Below, piece after piece: positions 1 to 9,799 of a DNA stretch of 64,000 nt. Position 1 is the stretch's first letter. Every line of letters starts with the position of its first letter. Origin of the DNA: Alviniconcha marisindica (lineage: Eukaryota; Mollusca; Gastropoda; Provannidae). The position numbers and the translations under genes are program-made. The stretch is taken from the NCBI GenBank assembly GCA_018857735.1, contig JABMCL010001849.1, forward strand, positions 195,001-259,000. The letters run 5' to 3'. The notes beneath the pieces were generated by a model. It was not told the origin of the DNA, did not search any database, and was given only the letters and a program-made list of their open reading frames with translations.

Positions 1-329
1 CACATGACTCTCGTCCCATCAGGGTTGTCGTGAAGAGAGTGCAGGATGTTTACGTATTGTTCACACAAGGCAAACCTCACAGACAGTGTATCAAAGGCTC
101 GAAAATGCTCCAGGAGAAAAATGTCTTCCAGATGATCAGCTGATCCCAGAGGACAGAGCTGTGTCACAAAAACGTTGTTCTGTTCACAGACGCCTATGAT
201 CTGTGTGACGCTGACTCGTGGATGCAGCTGGCTGAGCATGTGAAGGCCATGGAGAAAATCGTCTCTGTACGCCGGGTTTGCAAGCATGTTGACAGCCACA
301 TCATGATCTAGCCATGATCCTCGCTTGAC
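1..329 (-). CDS. POMK: POMK coding exon 2 (open at the window edge)
   Basis: The acceptor TCACAG lies just above 329 on the minus strand. The frame is open to base 1 and includes DDFLHGLHML and HDNPDGTRVM, the N-lobe of the kinase fold. The 818-base intron to exon 1 carries a (CA)n tract at 953-1004. Confidence 0.9.
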
Positions 330-952
330 CTGTGAGTGCAACAAACACATTATTTCATAAACCAAATCAGGATGACCTATTTAATTAATTTAACCTGAAT
401 TGTTACAAACATAAGTCTGATTACTGATAGCAATATGTGGTGGATCACAGGTCAAACTATTAGTGTTACTGCTAGTCTGTTACTACTGATGACTGTCATT
501 AAATTTAACAAAGGTTCCCTTGTTCACATTGTACATGTATGTAAATATAAATTACATATTTATATAATATATTATACAACTTGTTAGTTGTACTTGCACC
601 CAACACCAAATCCACTCAGCAAATTGCCTCTGACTTTATTTTTAAAAAGCATATATATTATAAATATATATGTTCTTTGAAACGACAGCAACTTATCACA
701 GTCACAGGGAACCAAATGCATGACAATGCCAGTGTTCTTTTATGAATGTGAATTTGTCATGCATTTTTCACTTTCAATTTGAGCTAATTAGTAGTGGTTT
801 AACTTTTATTACACTTTATTTTTGAAGGATTGGCTCCTTTGAGTCCTTGTGACCTTATGAGGCCTCACTGGAGGGTTAGTTCAAAATGAAACAGACACAA
901 ACAGCAAAGTGTATCTTTGTAGAATTAAAAACTTTCACAAGGCCAAGAGTGT

Positions 953-1006
<54 letters not shown>

Positions 1007-1432
1007 CACACACGTGTGTGTGTGCACGCAGTGTTGTCATAGTGGAATAATCTGGCATTAGTGGTAGCTTAAAAATGACTGCTGAAAATGAAACTTTTGA
1101 AAGGTTTTTACAAACTTGTATGATAAAAAATAATAAAAAATTAATACCAATTTCACAGCTCCTCTGCCAATGATCTCCTTCACAACAATATCGTCCCTGA
1201 TTCTGATGCAGTCTAACACTGGGTGACATTTTTCCAGTCCTTGCAGGCAAAAATAGCCGCTTTCACATCTGCTACACTGTCTTTGAGAATGAAACGCAAA
1301 CGCACGAGTTAGGTCTGTCTTTGTCAGGGTTTCCACCAGCATCCACACCATGCTGGCTAAAACTGGTACCGCTACCAGACCAACAAGCCAAATCAGTATA
1401 TAACTGTGTGCAGCCATGTCACTCTCAGCCAT
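1..1432 (-). CDS. POMK: Protein O-mannose kinase (POMK/SG196), 5' part, cut by the window start
   Basis: POMK is an ER type II membrane kinase that phosphorylates O-mannose on the trisaccharide of alpha-dystroglycan. Two exons are visible: 1148-1432 (95 codons) and 329 down to 1. The protein starts with a short cytosolic stretch and a membrane anchor (about residues 11-33). It continues with a Cys-rich segment containing GYFCLQGLEKCHPVLDC, which aligns with human GHFRIGQMKNCSPWLSC, and then the atypical glycine loop GRGAVK. The second exon gives DDFLHGLHML, PLGS and GTRVM, which match human DDFLHGLQML, PLGS and GTRVM. Both junctions are phase 0 and the spliced length between GAVK and VAV equals the human one. 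The ATG at 1432 is the first in-frame ATG. The catalytic lobe lies outside the window. The gene is divergent from RPL26. Confidence 0.93.
953..1004 (+). repeat. (CA)n microsatellite in POMK intron 1
   Basis: About 26 CA units, flanked by a CACACACG/GTGTGTG palindromic stretch. Confidence 0.95.
1148..1432 (-). CDS. POMK: POMK coding exon 1
   Basis: 95 codons, from MAESDMAAHS through the signal anchor to GAVKL. The donor GTATTA follows on the minus strand and the exon ends in phase 0. Confidence 0.9.
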
Positions 1433-1623
1433 ACGCCATTCTGTCAAAGATGTGCAAATAATTTGCAAAGTTCATTTAGACAACACTTAGCACTAAACAG
1501 AAATTCCTGCTCGGTTTCTGTCACTTTCACTTTTAGTACTCTTTGATCCTGGGATACCCAACGCCTCTTGATGCAGGGGAGACTACTCTTAAGTGTCAGC
1601 TCTTTAGTGTGGAAATAATAGAA
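1433..1623. promoter_or_regulatory. Putative shared bidirectional promoter, POMK / RPL26
   Basis: Only 191 bases separate the POMK start codon from the inferred RPL26 transcription start, and the two genes point away from each other. No TATA box is obvious at the usual distance. The interval must hold the core promoters of both genes plus the POMK 5' UTR. Confidence 0.6.
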
Positions 1624-1652
1624 CTTCCTTTCCGAGATCGGCCATTGAGCAG
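1624..1652 (+). other. RPL26: RPL26 non-coding leader exon with 5'-TOP start
   Basis: The sequence CTTCCTTTCCG at 1624 is a classic terminal oligopyrimidine start as found on ribosomal-protein mRNAs. A donor AG|GTGAGG follows at 1652/1653 and the next acceptor is TTTCAG at 1909-1914. This would give a 44-base 5' UTR (29 + 15), typical for this gene class. TOP mRNAs are translationally controlled through mTOR/LARP1. The exact start is inferred, not shown. Confidence 0.65.
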
Positions 1653-1929
1653 GTGAGGGGGGTGCTATGTATGATATGGATAATCTTTCGCCATCCTCAC
1701 TGTAAAATGCTCACTGTTCTTTGAAACTGTATCTTTGCTTATTAACTTATTCTTCCTTATTTTTGTACTGATCTTATTTTTGTTCGTTGATGTGTTGGAA
1801 TGTGATTAATTACTGTATCGTAACATTCATCATTTGGCATGTTTATAACTTCTGGCTGCTTGCTCTCAGTCTCAGCTTCCATTGCCGAATTTTCAACTTA
1901 ATTTTATGTTTCAGGGCCAAGAAGCCAAG

Positions 1930-2097
1930 ATGAAGTTCAACAAAATGCTGTCCTCCGACAGGGGGAAGAACCGTAAAAGGCATTTCAATGCTCCCAGCCA
2001 CATGAGGAGGAAAATAATGAGCTCACCCCTCTCAAAAGAACTCCGACAAAAGTACAACTGTCGCAGCATGCCCATCAGAAAGGACGATGAGGTCCAG
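1930..2097 (+). CDS. RPL26: RPL26 coding exon 1
   Basis: The exon itself begins at 1915 after the acceptor TTTCAG. Coding starts at MKFN and ends DDEVQ before the donor CAG|GTATGT, phase 0. Confidence 0.95.
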
Positions 2098-5000
2098 GTA
2101 TGTTGTGTGCTACATTAGTCATTACACTTGCAGCCATTCTACAAAAAGCCTTTTTAATTTGAGTATGTGTCCTGGTGTGAGGTCTGCCTACACCCTTGCG
2201 GCCTTGCACAGTTGCACTTGAAGCCTCTTTTTGCAGGCCAGTGGAAACTAGAAGTGGTGTGAAGCGCCCACACAGTAGCCCCATAAGTCCTATAAACCTT
2301 CAGAATGGTTAAAGTCTGGCAACGGTGGAGATAGACCCCCTGCATATACTGCAGATTTGGCAGGACTTGTGGATGCAAAATGAATTTCACAGGGTTAGTG
2401 TTGGGGTTAGATCAGACAGAGCCTCCGCTAGACTGTTGAGACTATTGGTATGTGGTACTAGCGGAAACAAAAATATTCTGGTACTAGCCCTCAGTCAACC
2501 AGTACAGTCTTTCCACCTCCACCCCGCCACCACAACAGAGGTGAATGAAGCCATTTGCAACAAAACTGAAAAAGTGAGTTCTGTCATTTACTATTTAGTT
2601 AAATTAGTATCTTTCAGCATGTGTATGCACCATTCATGTTTTGATCTAGATCTAGTTTCCGAGTAACAACGTGCACATTCCACAGTGCTGATATGGGCAA
2701 TCGATCTGTACTGACAACTCCCCCTTTACAGGCTGTAATCAAACTCAATTTTGTTGTAAATTTTGGCTTCATTCACTAGATATGAGCCTGTTTTATTTAT
2801 TTTAATGATCTTGAAACCCCAAAATGGCGTTTAAAATGTCCTGAAGAATTCCGACCACCTCCTTGGATATTACCTGCTTCTTCCTCTTTAAATTGTCTGT
2901 TCATCACTCCTGTCTCCACCCTGGCACAACACAGTCTGCAAAACAAAAGGTATAGCTGAGGCACCAGACCTTTCAGTGTTACTGTTAGTGTCGTCTTTAT
3001 GCCTGTGCCATGGAAAATCTGTCATCCAAGCATTGTTGTACTCCTTTATCTTCTGTCATTCAGTATCTCAGCTGGTGGTTTAATGGTTTTCTCAGCCATT
3101 TCAATGGTTTCTTCATTTGAAGCGGATGATGATACAAACGATTTGGTTGGCTTTGGGTGGAGGGAAGAAAAAAAAAAATGCTTTGTTGTGCCTTATTGAT
3201 GCAGTTACTGAGTTAGGTCTAAAGCAGAGTGGGGGAAATTGTACAGCACAGCTGATTTATCCAGTCAGAAATGGAATGGTCCAGTATGTTGCAGTCAGCA
3301 CTCATACTTTGGGACTTTCCTTTTGGGGGGGGGGGGGGGGGTGCTAGCAGTGAAAGTTTTCATGTTCACCGTTTGCTTGCTGAACTTGAACACCAGAAGC
3401 GATCTTGTTTAGCTGGAGCCTCCATTTACTTCTGGACCCAGGGTACAGATTATGATCTCTAGCAAGTCAGCACAAAATGCTCAGTTTCACTTTCAGCCGG
3501 TACTTAGTACCGGCAACTTTATTTTTTTTACCAGCACTAGGGAAACATTTACCATCCAGTAAAAATTGGCATATGCCAGTCTAGCAGAGGCTTTGCAAAA
3601 AAATCAGTTGTAATGATCGTTTTGCAATGTCAATGATCACTTCTTGATTTGCTTCCACAGCCAGTAATTACAGTTTGGTTGCCAGATCAAAATGTGAGTC
3701 ACTGTGAGTGTGACATGTATCCATTTTGTGACCAAGCAGTATAAGTGAGGGAGGCCATGATCTCCACCTTGGCCTAAAGTTTTTATCAAAAAGACTCATC
3801 TAGTACTACTGTACTGCATTACTCCTGTCCCACCCACGAATTCCTTCACAGCTGGGTTGGTAGAGTTGGTACCTTCGCCATTGTGGTACACTGGTAAGTA
3901 ACATTGGGGATTTATGTCCAGTCTTTAAGGGCCCGGCAACCCCAAAGACAATAGCTGGGAAACTGGTAAAAAATTTGGGCCTGGACATGGTAAGCAAATT
4001 TTGGTTTCTTTATTTCTCCAGTCCTTGAAGCAAAGGCCCAAAGCACATGAAATAGCTTTAAATATAAAAACATTGGGCACTTTCTTTTTTGGACCCAACC
4101 CGGTTATTGTAACTTGGGGGGCTTTATGTCCCAGTAGTGAAGCAATGGCTCCGGATGAAAATAGCTGAAATATAAAAAAAACAAAATTGGGGTTTTTTCC
4201 TTCCCGGACCCAAAAATGGTTAAAAAATTTAACTTGAATTTGCTTTATGTCCAGTCTGGAGCCTGGCTACCCATCACAATGGCCCAATGTATTTGAAATT
4301 ACTTTTCTCTTTAAATACCAATTTGGGAAAGATGGTATAACTGTAGCTAGCTTGTAGCATTGAAAAATGCTGAACTTTACAATGGGTGCAAGTACTGCAA
4401 CATGAATTGTGTGATAAAGCTGCTCTTGCCTGAACCTGTCCTGGGTTTAGTGCTTGCCATCTGCCATTGGCTAGCATTATGTAAAGGAGAGGGAAATGAA
4501 GTGCTTTAGCATTGGCGGTCGTTCCGACTGTGGGTGACATATGCCAGTGTGTCCTAAAGCTACACAGTATGCTCTCTTCTCTGGTGCAGATCTCTGGTAT
4601 GGAACTGGAAGACCCAACAGCCATGTAATAAAACTATAACATGTGCAAGTTATCTTGCTCCTTTTTACAGTGTATGGAGAATATGTTTTTAACAGAACAT
4701 AAGAAGGGTGCACAATGTTCATGCATGATCATGATGACTGGTGAATAAGATAAGAGCATGTTGAGCCAAACAAAGTTGTTGTTTTCTTCTTCTTCTTTTA
4801 AATATAAAATCATACTTAATATGAGCCTGTTGTCTTTGAGCTGCAAGTTCTCATTAACTTTACATTGTATTTATTGTAACTCAAAGAAATTCCACTTGAA
4901 ACCAAGAGCGAGGTCTTGCCTTCACGGTCAAGTAAGTGAATCATGTGAGTACTGAGGTGATGGTTTGCCTTCTGTCTGTGGCAGGTGGTGCGTGGTCACT

Positions 5001-5839
5001 TCAAGGGGCAGCAGGTGGGCAAGGTGGTGCAGGTGTACCGCAAAAAGTTTGTCGTCCACATTGAGCGCATTCAGCGGGAAAAAGCCAACGGCGCCACCGT
5101 CTATGTCGGCATCCATCCATCCAAGGTGAGAGTGGTACAGATAAGCAGGTTACGATCTTTCTGCAATCTGAGATAAATCTGCCTCTTCTATTTCTCCTAC
5201 TTGTATTTTCAGTTTGGGCCCGCAGGCATGTGAAGTGACTATCTTTTATCCCTTTTTTGACCCTCAAATCATTTTAAAAACTAGGTTAAAATCTGTGCAG
5301 TGTGGAAATCTGACTTTGAAAATGCTGGTACTTTTCACTGAGATGTTTTAAGTTTAAGAAACCTAGGGAAACAATAATACTTTTGTGTGTGTGTTCATAA
5401 AATGTGGCATCTTGCCAATCATAGTGTGCTTACTGAAATTTACTGGGGTTTTTTAGTTTGCAAGTGTTCAAAGACTTCTCATGCAGCTGCATCCTGTGTT
5501 TTATGGTTTGGGAAGGTAAAGGTTGCATTTGCAGTCATCTGGATAAAAGGTGAAACCCCAAGATGTGTGGATACATAATCTCTTCTTTGTAAAGTTTCAC
5601 AAAGTTGCTGCTCAGGATCTTGTACTGATGGGACAATGATACGGATCAGTGTTGTCGTTCAGCTTGATTTTGATTGCATTGCATTGTGGGTGTGTTACCT
5701 GTGTGTGTTACAGGCAGTGATTGTGAAGCTGAAGATGGACAAGGACAGGAAGAGGATTTTGGAGCGCAAGGCAATGACCCGCGCCAAGGCCATGGCAGAC
5801 AAGGGCAAATACACTGAAGAAACCATGGAAACCTCCTAA
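1930..5839 (+). CDS. RPL26: 60S ribosomal protein L26 (uL24), complete, 3 coding exons
   Basis: RPL26 is a component of the large ribosomal subunit (uL24 family), bound near the polypeptide exit tunnel. Coding exons are 1930-2097, 4985-5125 and 5714-5839 (56 + 47 + 41 = 144 codons plus TAA). Both introns are phase 0 with GT-AG ends. Residues 6-55 contain [12 protein letters not shown] and [15 protein letters not shown], essentially identical to animal RPL26. The KOW motif follows ([20 protein letters not shown]), then [16 protein letters not shown] and a basic, diverged C-terminus ending METS. Human RPL26 is 145 aa, so the gene is full length. Introns rule out a processed pseudogene. The ATG at 1930 is chosen because the conserved protein begins MKFN; the in-frame ATG at 1882 lies upstream of the acceptor. 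Confidence 0.97.
2415..3595. mobile_element. Candidate DNA transposon/MITE in RPL26 intron 2, imperfect terminal inverted repeats
   Basis: AGAGCCTCCGCTAGACTG near 2416 is matched in inverted orientation by CAGTCTAGCAGAGGCTTT near 3574 (16 of 18). Looser similarity continues inward on both sides (GGTACTAG/CTAGTGCTGG). No transposase is readable between the ends. Confidence 0.35.
3890..4270 (+). repeat. Degenerate tandem repeat (about 3 units of ~115 bp) in RPL26 intron 2
   Basis: The phrases TTTATGTCC, AATAGCTG and ATGG recur about every 115-125 bases with many substitutions. Nothing else is recognised in the rest of the intron (2098-4984). Confidence 0.4.
4985..5125 (+). CDS. RPL26: RPL26 coding exon 2 (KOW motif)
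   Basis: The acceptor GTGGCAG precedes 4985. The exon encodes [10 protein letters not shown] to GIHPSK (47 codons) and the donor is AAG|GTGAGA. Confidence 0.96.
5714..5839 (+). CDS. RPL26: RPL26 coding exon 3 and stop
   Basis: The acceptor GTTACAG precedes 5714. The exon encodes [20 protein letters not shown] and the variable C-terminal tail, with TAA at 5837-5839. Confidence 0.95.
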   Translation, partial: AVIVKLKMDKDRKRILERKAMTRAKAMADKGKYTEETMETS

Positions 5840-5857
5840 AATGTCTGTTCTGTTCAA

Positions 5858-5863
5858 AATAAA
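5858..5863 (+). terminator. RPL26 polyadenylation signal AATAAA
   Basis: AATAAA lies 19 bases after the stop codon, which fits the very short 3' UTRs of ribosomal-protein genes. A later site cannot be excluded. Confidence 0.55.
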
Positions 5864-7563
5864 CAAAGGGAAAAAAGATGTTGTCTTGCTGTTTGTAGCA
5901 GAGCGAGTCTTACACACCAGCCTGCTCCTGAAGGGAAGCATTGTTTTCCCAGCTGCTAACTGCGGACAAGAGTACACAGTTGTGGATAGTGCCTCATCAA
6001 TTTGTGGCAAGCATGAAAAAGGGTTTGTGCGCAAAATGTGTCCAGCCTCAGTTGGGAAGAACATGTGTGATGTGTTCACCATTCAGATTGCGATGTGCTG
6101 TGCATGGACTCTTGGCTCGCTTGGAGCTTTCTGTGTCAAATACATCACTCGGGTGCTGGCTGATGGCACCAGCTAGTGCAGTCATACTTTGTGTTCTGGG
6201 TCAAAAGGCTGTCATTAAGCAATTTACACGGCTATTTTCTTCTGCACTTGAGATGGGGCATGGCAGGCGATGAAATCAAAAGTAGATATTAGAATCGACT
6301 TGGACTTTATAGCTTGGATCAGATTGAAAGGGAGGTTGGATACCATTTTTGCACAATCTGACCTCGCTTTGGATCTCGTGACCCACTATGGCATACTTGT
6401 CAAGAATGACTGCAGATCAATATTGTGTCCAATTTTGATTTTGTGACGTCTCCCTGGTGAATATTCTCACGAGTGGTCCATGTTCCAAGCTAATGGGACG
6501 GCAAGAGATTCAAGGGACTCGATGCACTGGAGTCCTTGATAACGGACCGCCATTACATGATTACACCACTTCATAAATGTAAACATTGCCTCGCCTACCT
6601 AAGAGCATTTTTAATCGCAAATTGTTGCTGTAGATCATGTTCTTTTCACCTGTTCCAAACAGTAAGTTGAGAAAAGTGCATTTAAAAAAAAAATCTGGTT
6701 TTGAATAGGGTATTCCAAAGTAGCACATAAAAGTAACATAAATATCTGCAATGATTTTGGTTGGTTGATTTTGAAGAGGAATAAAACATCCAGTCAACTT
6801 ACAAACACAAAATCAATACATTCTGCACCCTTTTTTCTTTTTCTTTTCTTTTTTAATACAACTGAAATTATTTTTAATTATAAACTGACATATAATGAGC
6901 AAAGCAAGCTTAACATGACAAATGGTTTTGTAGACGTGTTGAACCACTAGACCCCAATCCTTCTCAGCTTATCATGTTTCATTCATAGCAAAAATCAGTC
7001 TGGTACGAATGATTTGATGAAGCCAGCTTCAGCACCAATTGGTTGCCTGTATGAAATTTTGAACTGATCAGTGTGCTAGAAATACAGGGGCTCTACTATG
7101 TGCTGAAATGCAGACCAGTATTGAAGCAGACTGCTAAATCTAACTTGTAAAATGTCAGTTCCAGAAGAAAGTTTTTTTTTTATGCAGTGATGTATTTTAG
7201 CAAGATTCCCAGGGTCCTTACAGGTGTTTAAAAAGTACTTGCAAACTGATTTTGCCAAGTAGGGCCTTGCGGGTCCTCCTTATATTTGCATCACGATCCT
7301 TACAAGTCTAGCTAATACTAAAAATGCACATGGGTAGTTATAAAAGCCTCTCATTTTTCAAAGTCAACAACTGGATGGTTCCAAACATTTACTGAATTTC
7401 GAAACTGTTCGGGCATAGGTTGAGATGATGTCTGAAGCAGACGATGCTTTCCTCCATGCTCATTTAGATCATGTGCAGCCAAAATCCTGGTCGCAAGATT
7501 ACGCGATAACTTCTGGGTCTGCCATTGGTTTGCAAAATTTGAACTGTGCAAAAACCTGAGCTA
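5864..7563. other. Intergenic, no gene recognised
   Basis: Short open frames here lack family resemblance and are interrupted. No RNA gene or repeat with clear ends was seen. Confidence 0.5.
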
Positions 7564-7690
7564 ATGGCGAAGACGCTGAGAAAATGTTCGTTCCAAGACC
7601 GCTGGCCAAAGGACAGTGCATACCAGGAGTGGGTTCTAAAAGATAAGCTGGATAAACACTATGCTTGATGCATGGCATGCAAAATTCAGC
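7564..7690 (+). pseudogene. Short hAT-type/TTF zinc-finger relic with an in-frame TGA
   Basis: From the ATG at 7564 the frame reads MAKTLRKCSFQDRWPKDSAY, then QEWVLKDKLDKHYA, a TGA, then CMACKIQLIF. This resembles the N-terminal TTF-type zinc-finger start found in hAT-transposase-derived proteins (FQ-x-RW-L...W...CxxC). The TGA falls where that motif usually has Arg, as a CGA-to-TGA change would give. Nothing readable follows, so this is a fragment. Confidence 0.4.
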
Positions 7691-8925
7691 TCATTTTTTG
7701 TGGTCCTTACTGTTGTGATGGTCCTTACAAAATCTAATATTGGTCCTTTCAGGTCCTTATTTGGCTCTAGTCCAAGTCCCTGACAACCATGTTTCAGTAA
7801 TGTTTCATCAGGAGAGAGAGAAAAATAGCACCATGTCAATGTCAACACCAAATACTTGTGTACAATTCATGAAAATTTCACACGTTTTCAAGTAACCAAC
7901 TTGTAAAATTACCAGACTGATGCTATCACAAGATCTCACCTTTGCCACTGTATCATGTATTTTGAACAGGACCATTTTGCTGTATCGTCAAGATCTATGG
8001 GAACATGCCCTGCTGTTCACCAATGCATGCACTTCACTTACAGCAAAGTCCTTGTGCGGCTAGGTCTTTGGTTATGACAATCCTTGAATTTCATCTGTGG
8101 ACGATCTGCTTAAGCTTTGTGTGAAAGCAAATGGCAAAGCTAACCTAGCACAGCCACATACTTCTTATCTGCTCAGGGACAGTTGGCAGCTTGATCAGAG
8201 ATTCAGAAGCCATCTTCACAAGGCGGTGAACTGACTTGTAATGCCCAGTCAACCATGAAGGTTATTATCAGGGTCACCATCTTCACCTAAGTGGGTTATT
8301 CACCAACCATTTAATCTAAAATGCATCACTTTGTTTTATCCACAAACAAAATAACGTTAATAAGTCTTGCCACCTATGAAACCACTTCCTCCTTGCTGTA
8401 TGGCAAGGGACCAATCGGATTCAGCGCACATCCAAAACAATACACCTACGCTACACTGTGATACGAGTTGCTGAACAACTGTATTTGCTCACATGCACAA
8501 TGTGAAAGCAGCAAACTTCAAAGTGATTACAAAGCTGACTTTCACACTGAGAGGTTAAACAGCTTATTGTAAAAATACAGTGTCATCACTCTTAAATATT
8601 TTCATCTTTGCCGGACATTTCAAGCAGAGGAATGGAGCAATAAAAACCAGTGGCACTCTGCATGCGTTGTGATTTGACACCCTGGCGTCACTAAGTGACT
8701 ACGTGGGTTTGATTTCACACGCTCAGCTGAGGCTTAGAGTGCCTGTCGGTGAAAAATAGCAAACTTGGTTAACTGCACTCTATGGGTATCAAACAAGAAG
8801 GGATCTCCTTTACAGTCACAACTAGCAAGTGCTACATATGGCTCAGCCAACATTTGTAGCACTGAACGGACCAGTCTTACTGCTGGTGACAGGTGTTGGG
8901 AACAATGAATGCTTGTACTTAAGGC

Positions 8926-9150
8926 AAAACCTGCCCATATATGGCTGACTGGGCACCTGTATAATCTATCTGGTACTAAAACCTGCCCATATATGGCTGA
9001 CTGGGCACCTGTATAATCTATCTGGTACTAAAACCTGCCCATATATGGCTGACTGGACATCTATATAATCTATCTGGTACTAAAACCTGCCCATATATGG
9101 CTGACTGGACATCTATATAATCTATCTGGTACTAAAACCTGCCCATATAT
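8926..9150 (+). repeat. 52-bp minisatellite, about 4.3 copies
   Basis: CTGCCCAT recurs at 8931, 8983, 9035, 9087 and 9139, an exact 52-base period, with a few substitutions (GGGCACCTG versus GGACATCTA). Confidence 0.9.
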
Positions 9151-9570
9151 TACTGTCATGGTTGACTGCACATTTAAATGATTGATTTTGGTAGTGAAAC
9201 AGGCTGGGAACAATGCACAGCTGCTACCAAACCAAGTCTGCCAGTGTCTTCTACGCATAAATTAACAAACGCTTAGCTGCAGAGCCAGCACATGTAGCAC
9301 TGGCTTTGAGAGAAGGTGTAGGGAGTGCTCAACGGCGGCCACCAACTGCTTCCTATCAAATACATACCCAGAACAACTTACAGGAGATGGATCGTGGTTA
9401 CCAGCACCGGCCCAAACAAACACAAATGGTACAATCGCTTCCACCACCAGGTGGTCCAAAGCAACGCCATCCATCCAGCACTCGGGGAATCATCTGCCTG
9501 TGAAAGCCTGTTTTTTATACCATAATTTCCTGGAAGAATGAGGTGTTGCAACAGAAGATAATGGCACTGC

Positions 9571-9787
9571 CAAACCAGACAGCCACTGGATGAATGGTGC
9601 TGATGGGCCAACCTGGAGTGGGGGGGGCGGGGGGGGGGACAACACTGAACAGAAAATAAATAACCACTCTCAGCTGACCAAACCAGACAGACGGCTGCTG
9701 GACGAATGGTGCCGATGGGCCAACCTGAGGGAGGGGCCAACACTGAACAGAAAATAAACAATCACTCTCAGCTGACCAAACCAGACT
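9571..9787 (+). repeat. Tandem duplication of about 110 bp
   Basis: Two copies contain ATGGTGC[T/C]GATGGGCCAACCT, AACACTGAACAGAAAATAAA and CTCAGCTGACCAAACCAGAC. The first copy has an expanded poly-G tract. Confidence 0.75.
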
Positions 9788-9799
9788 GCCACCAACCAA

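Noticed and set aside
1653..1914. Intronic snoRNA in RPL26, as is common in ribosomal-protein genes
   Set aside because: No convincing paired C/D or H/ACA boxes were seen in any of the three introns.
1882..1929. Upstream extension of RPL26 to the ATG at 1882
   Set aside because: The extension crosses the acceptor TTTCAG at 1914 and has no counterpart in the highly conserved RPL26 N-terminus.
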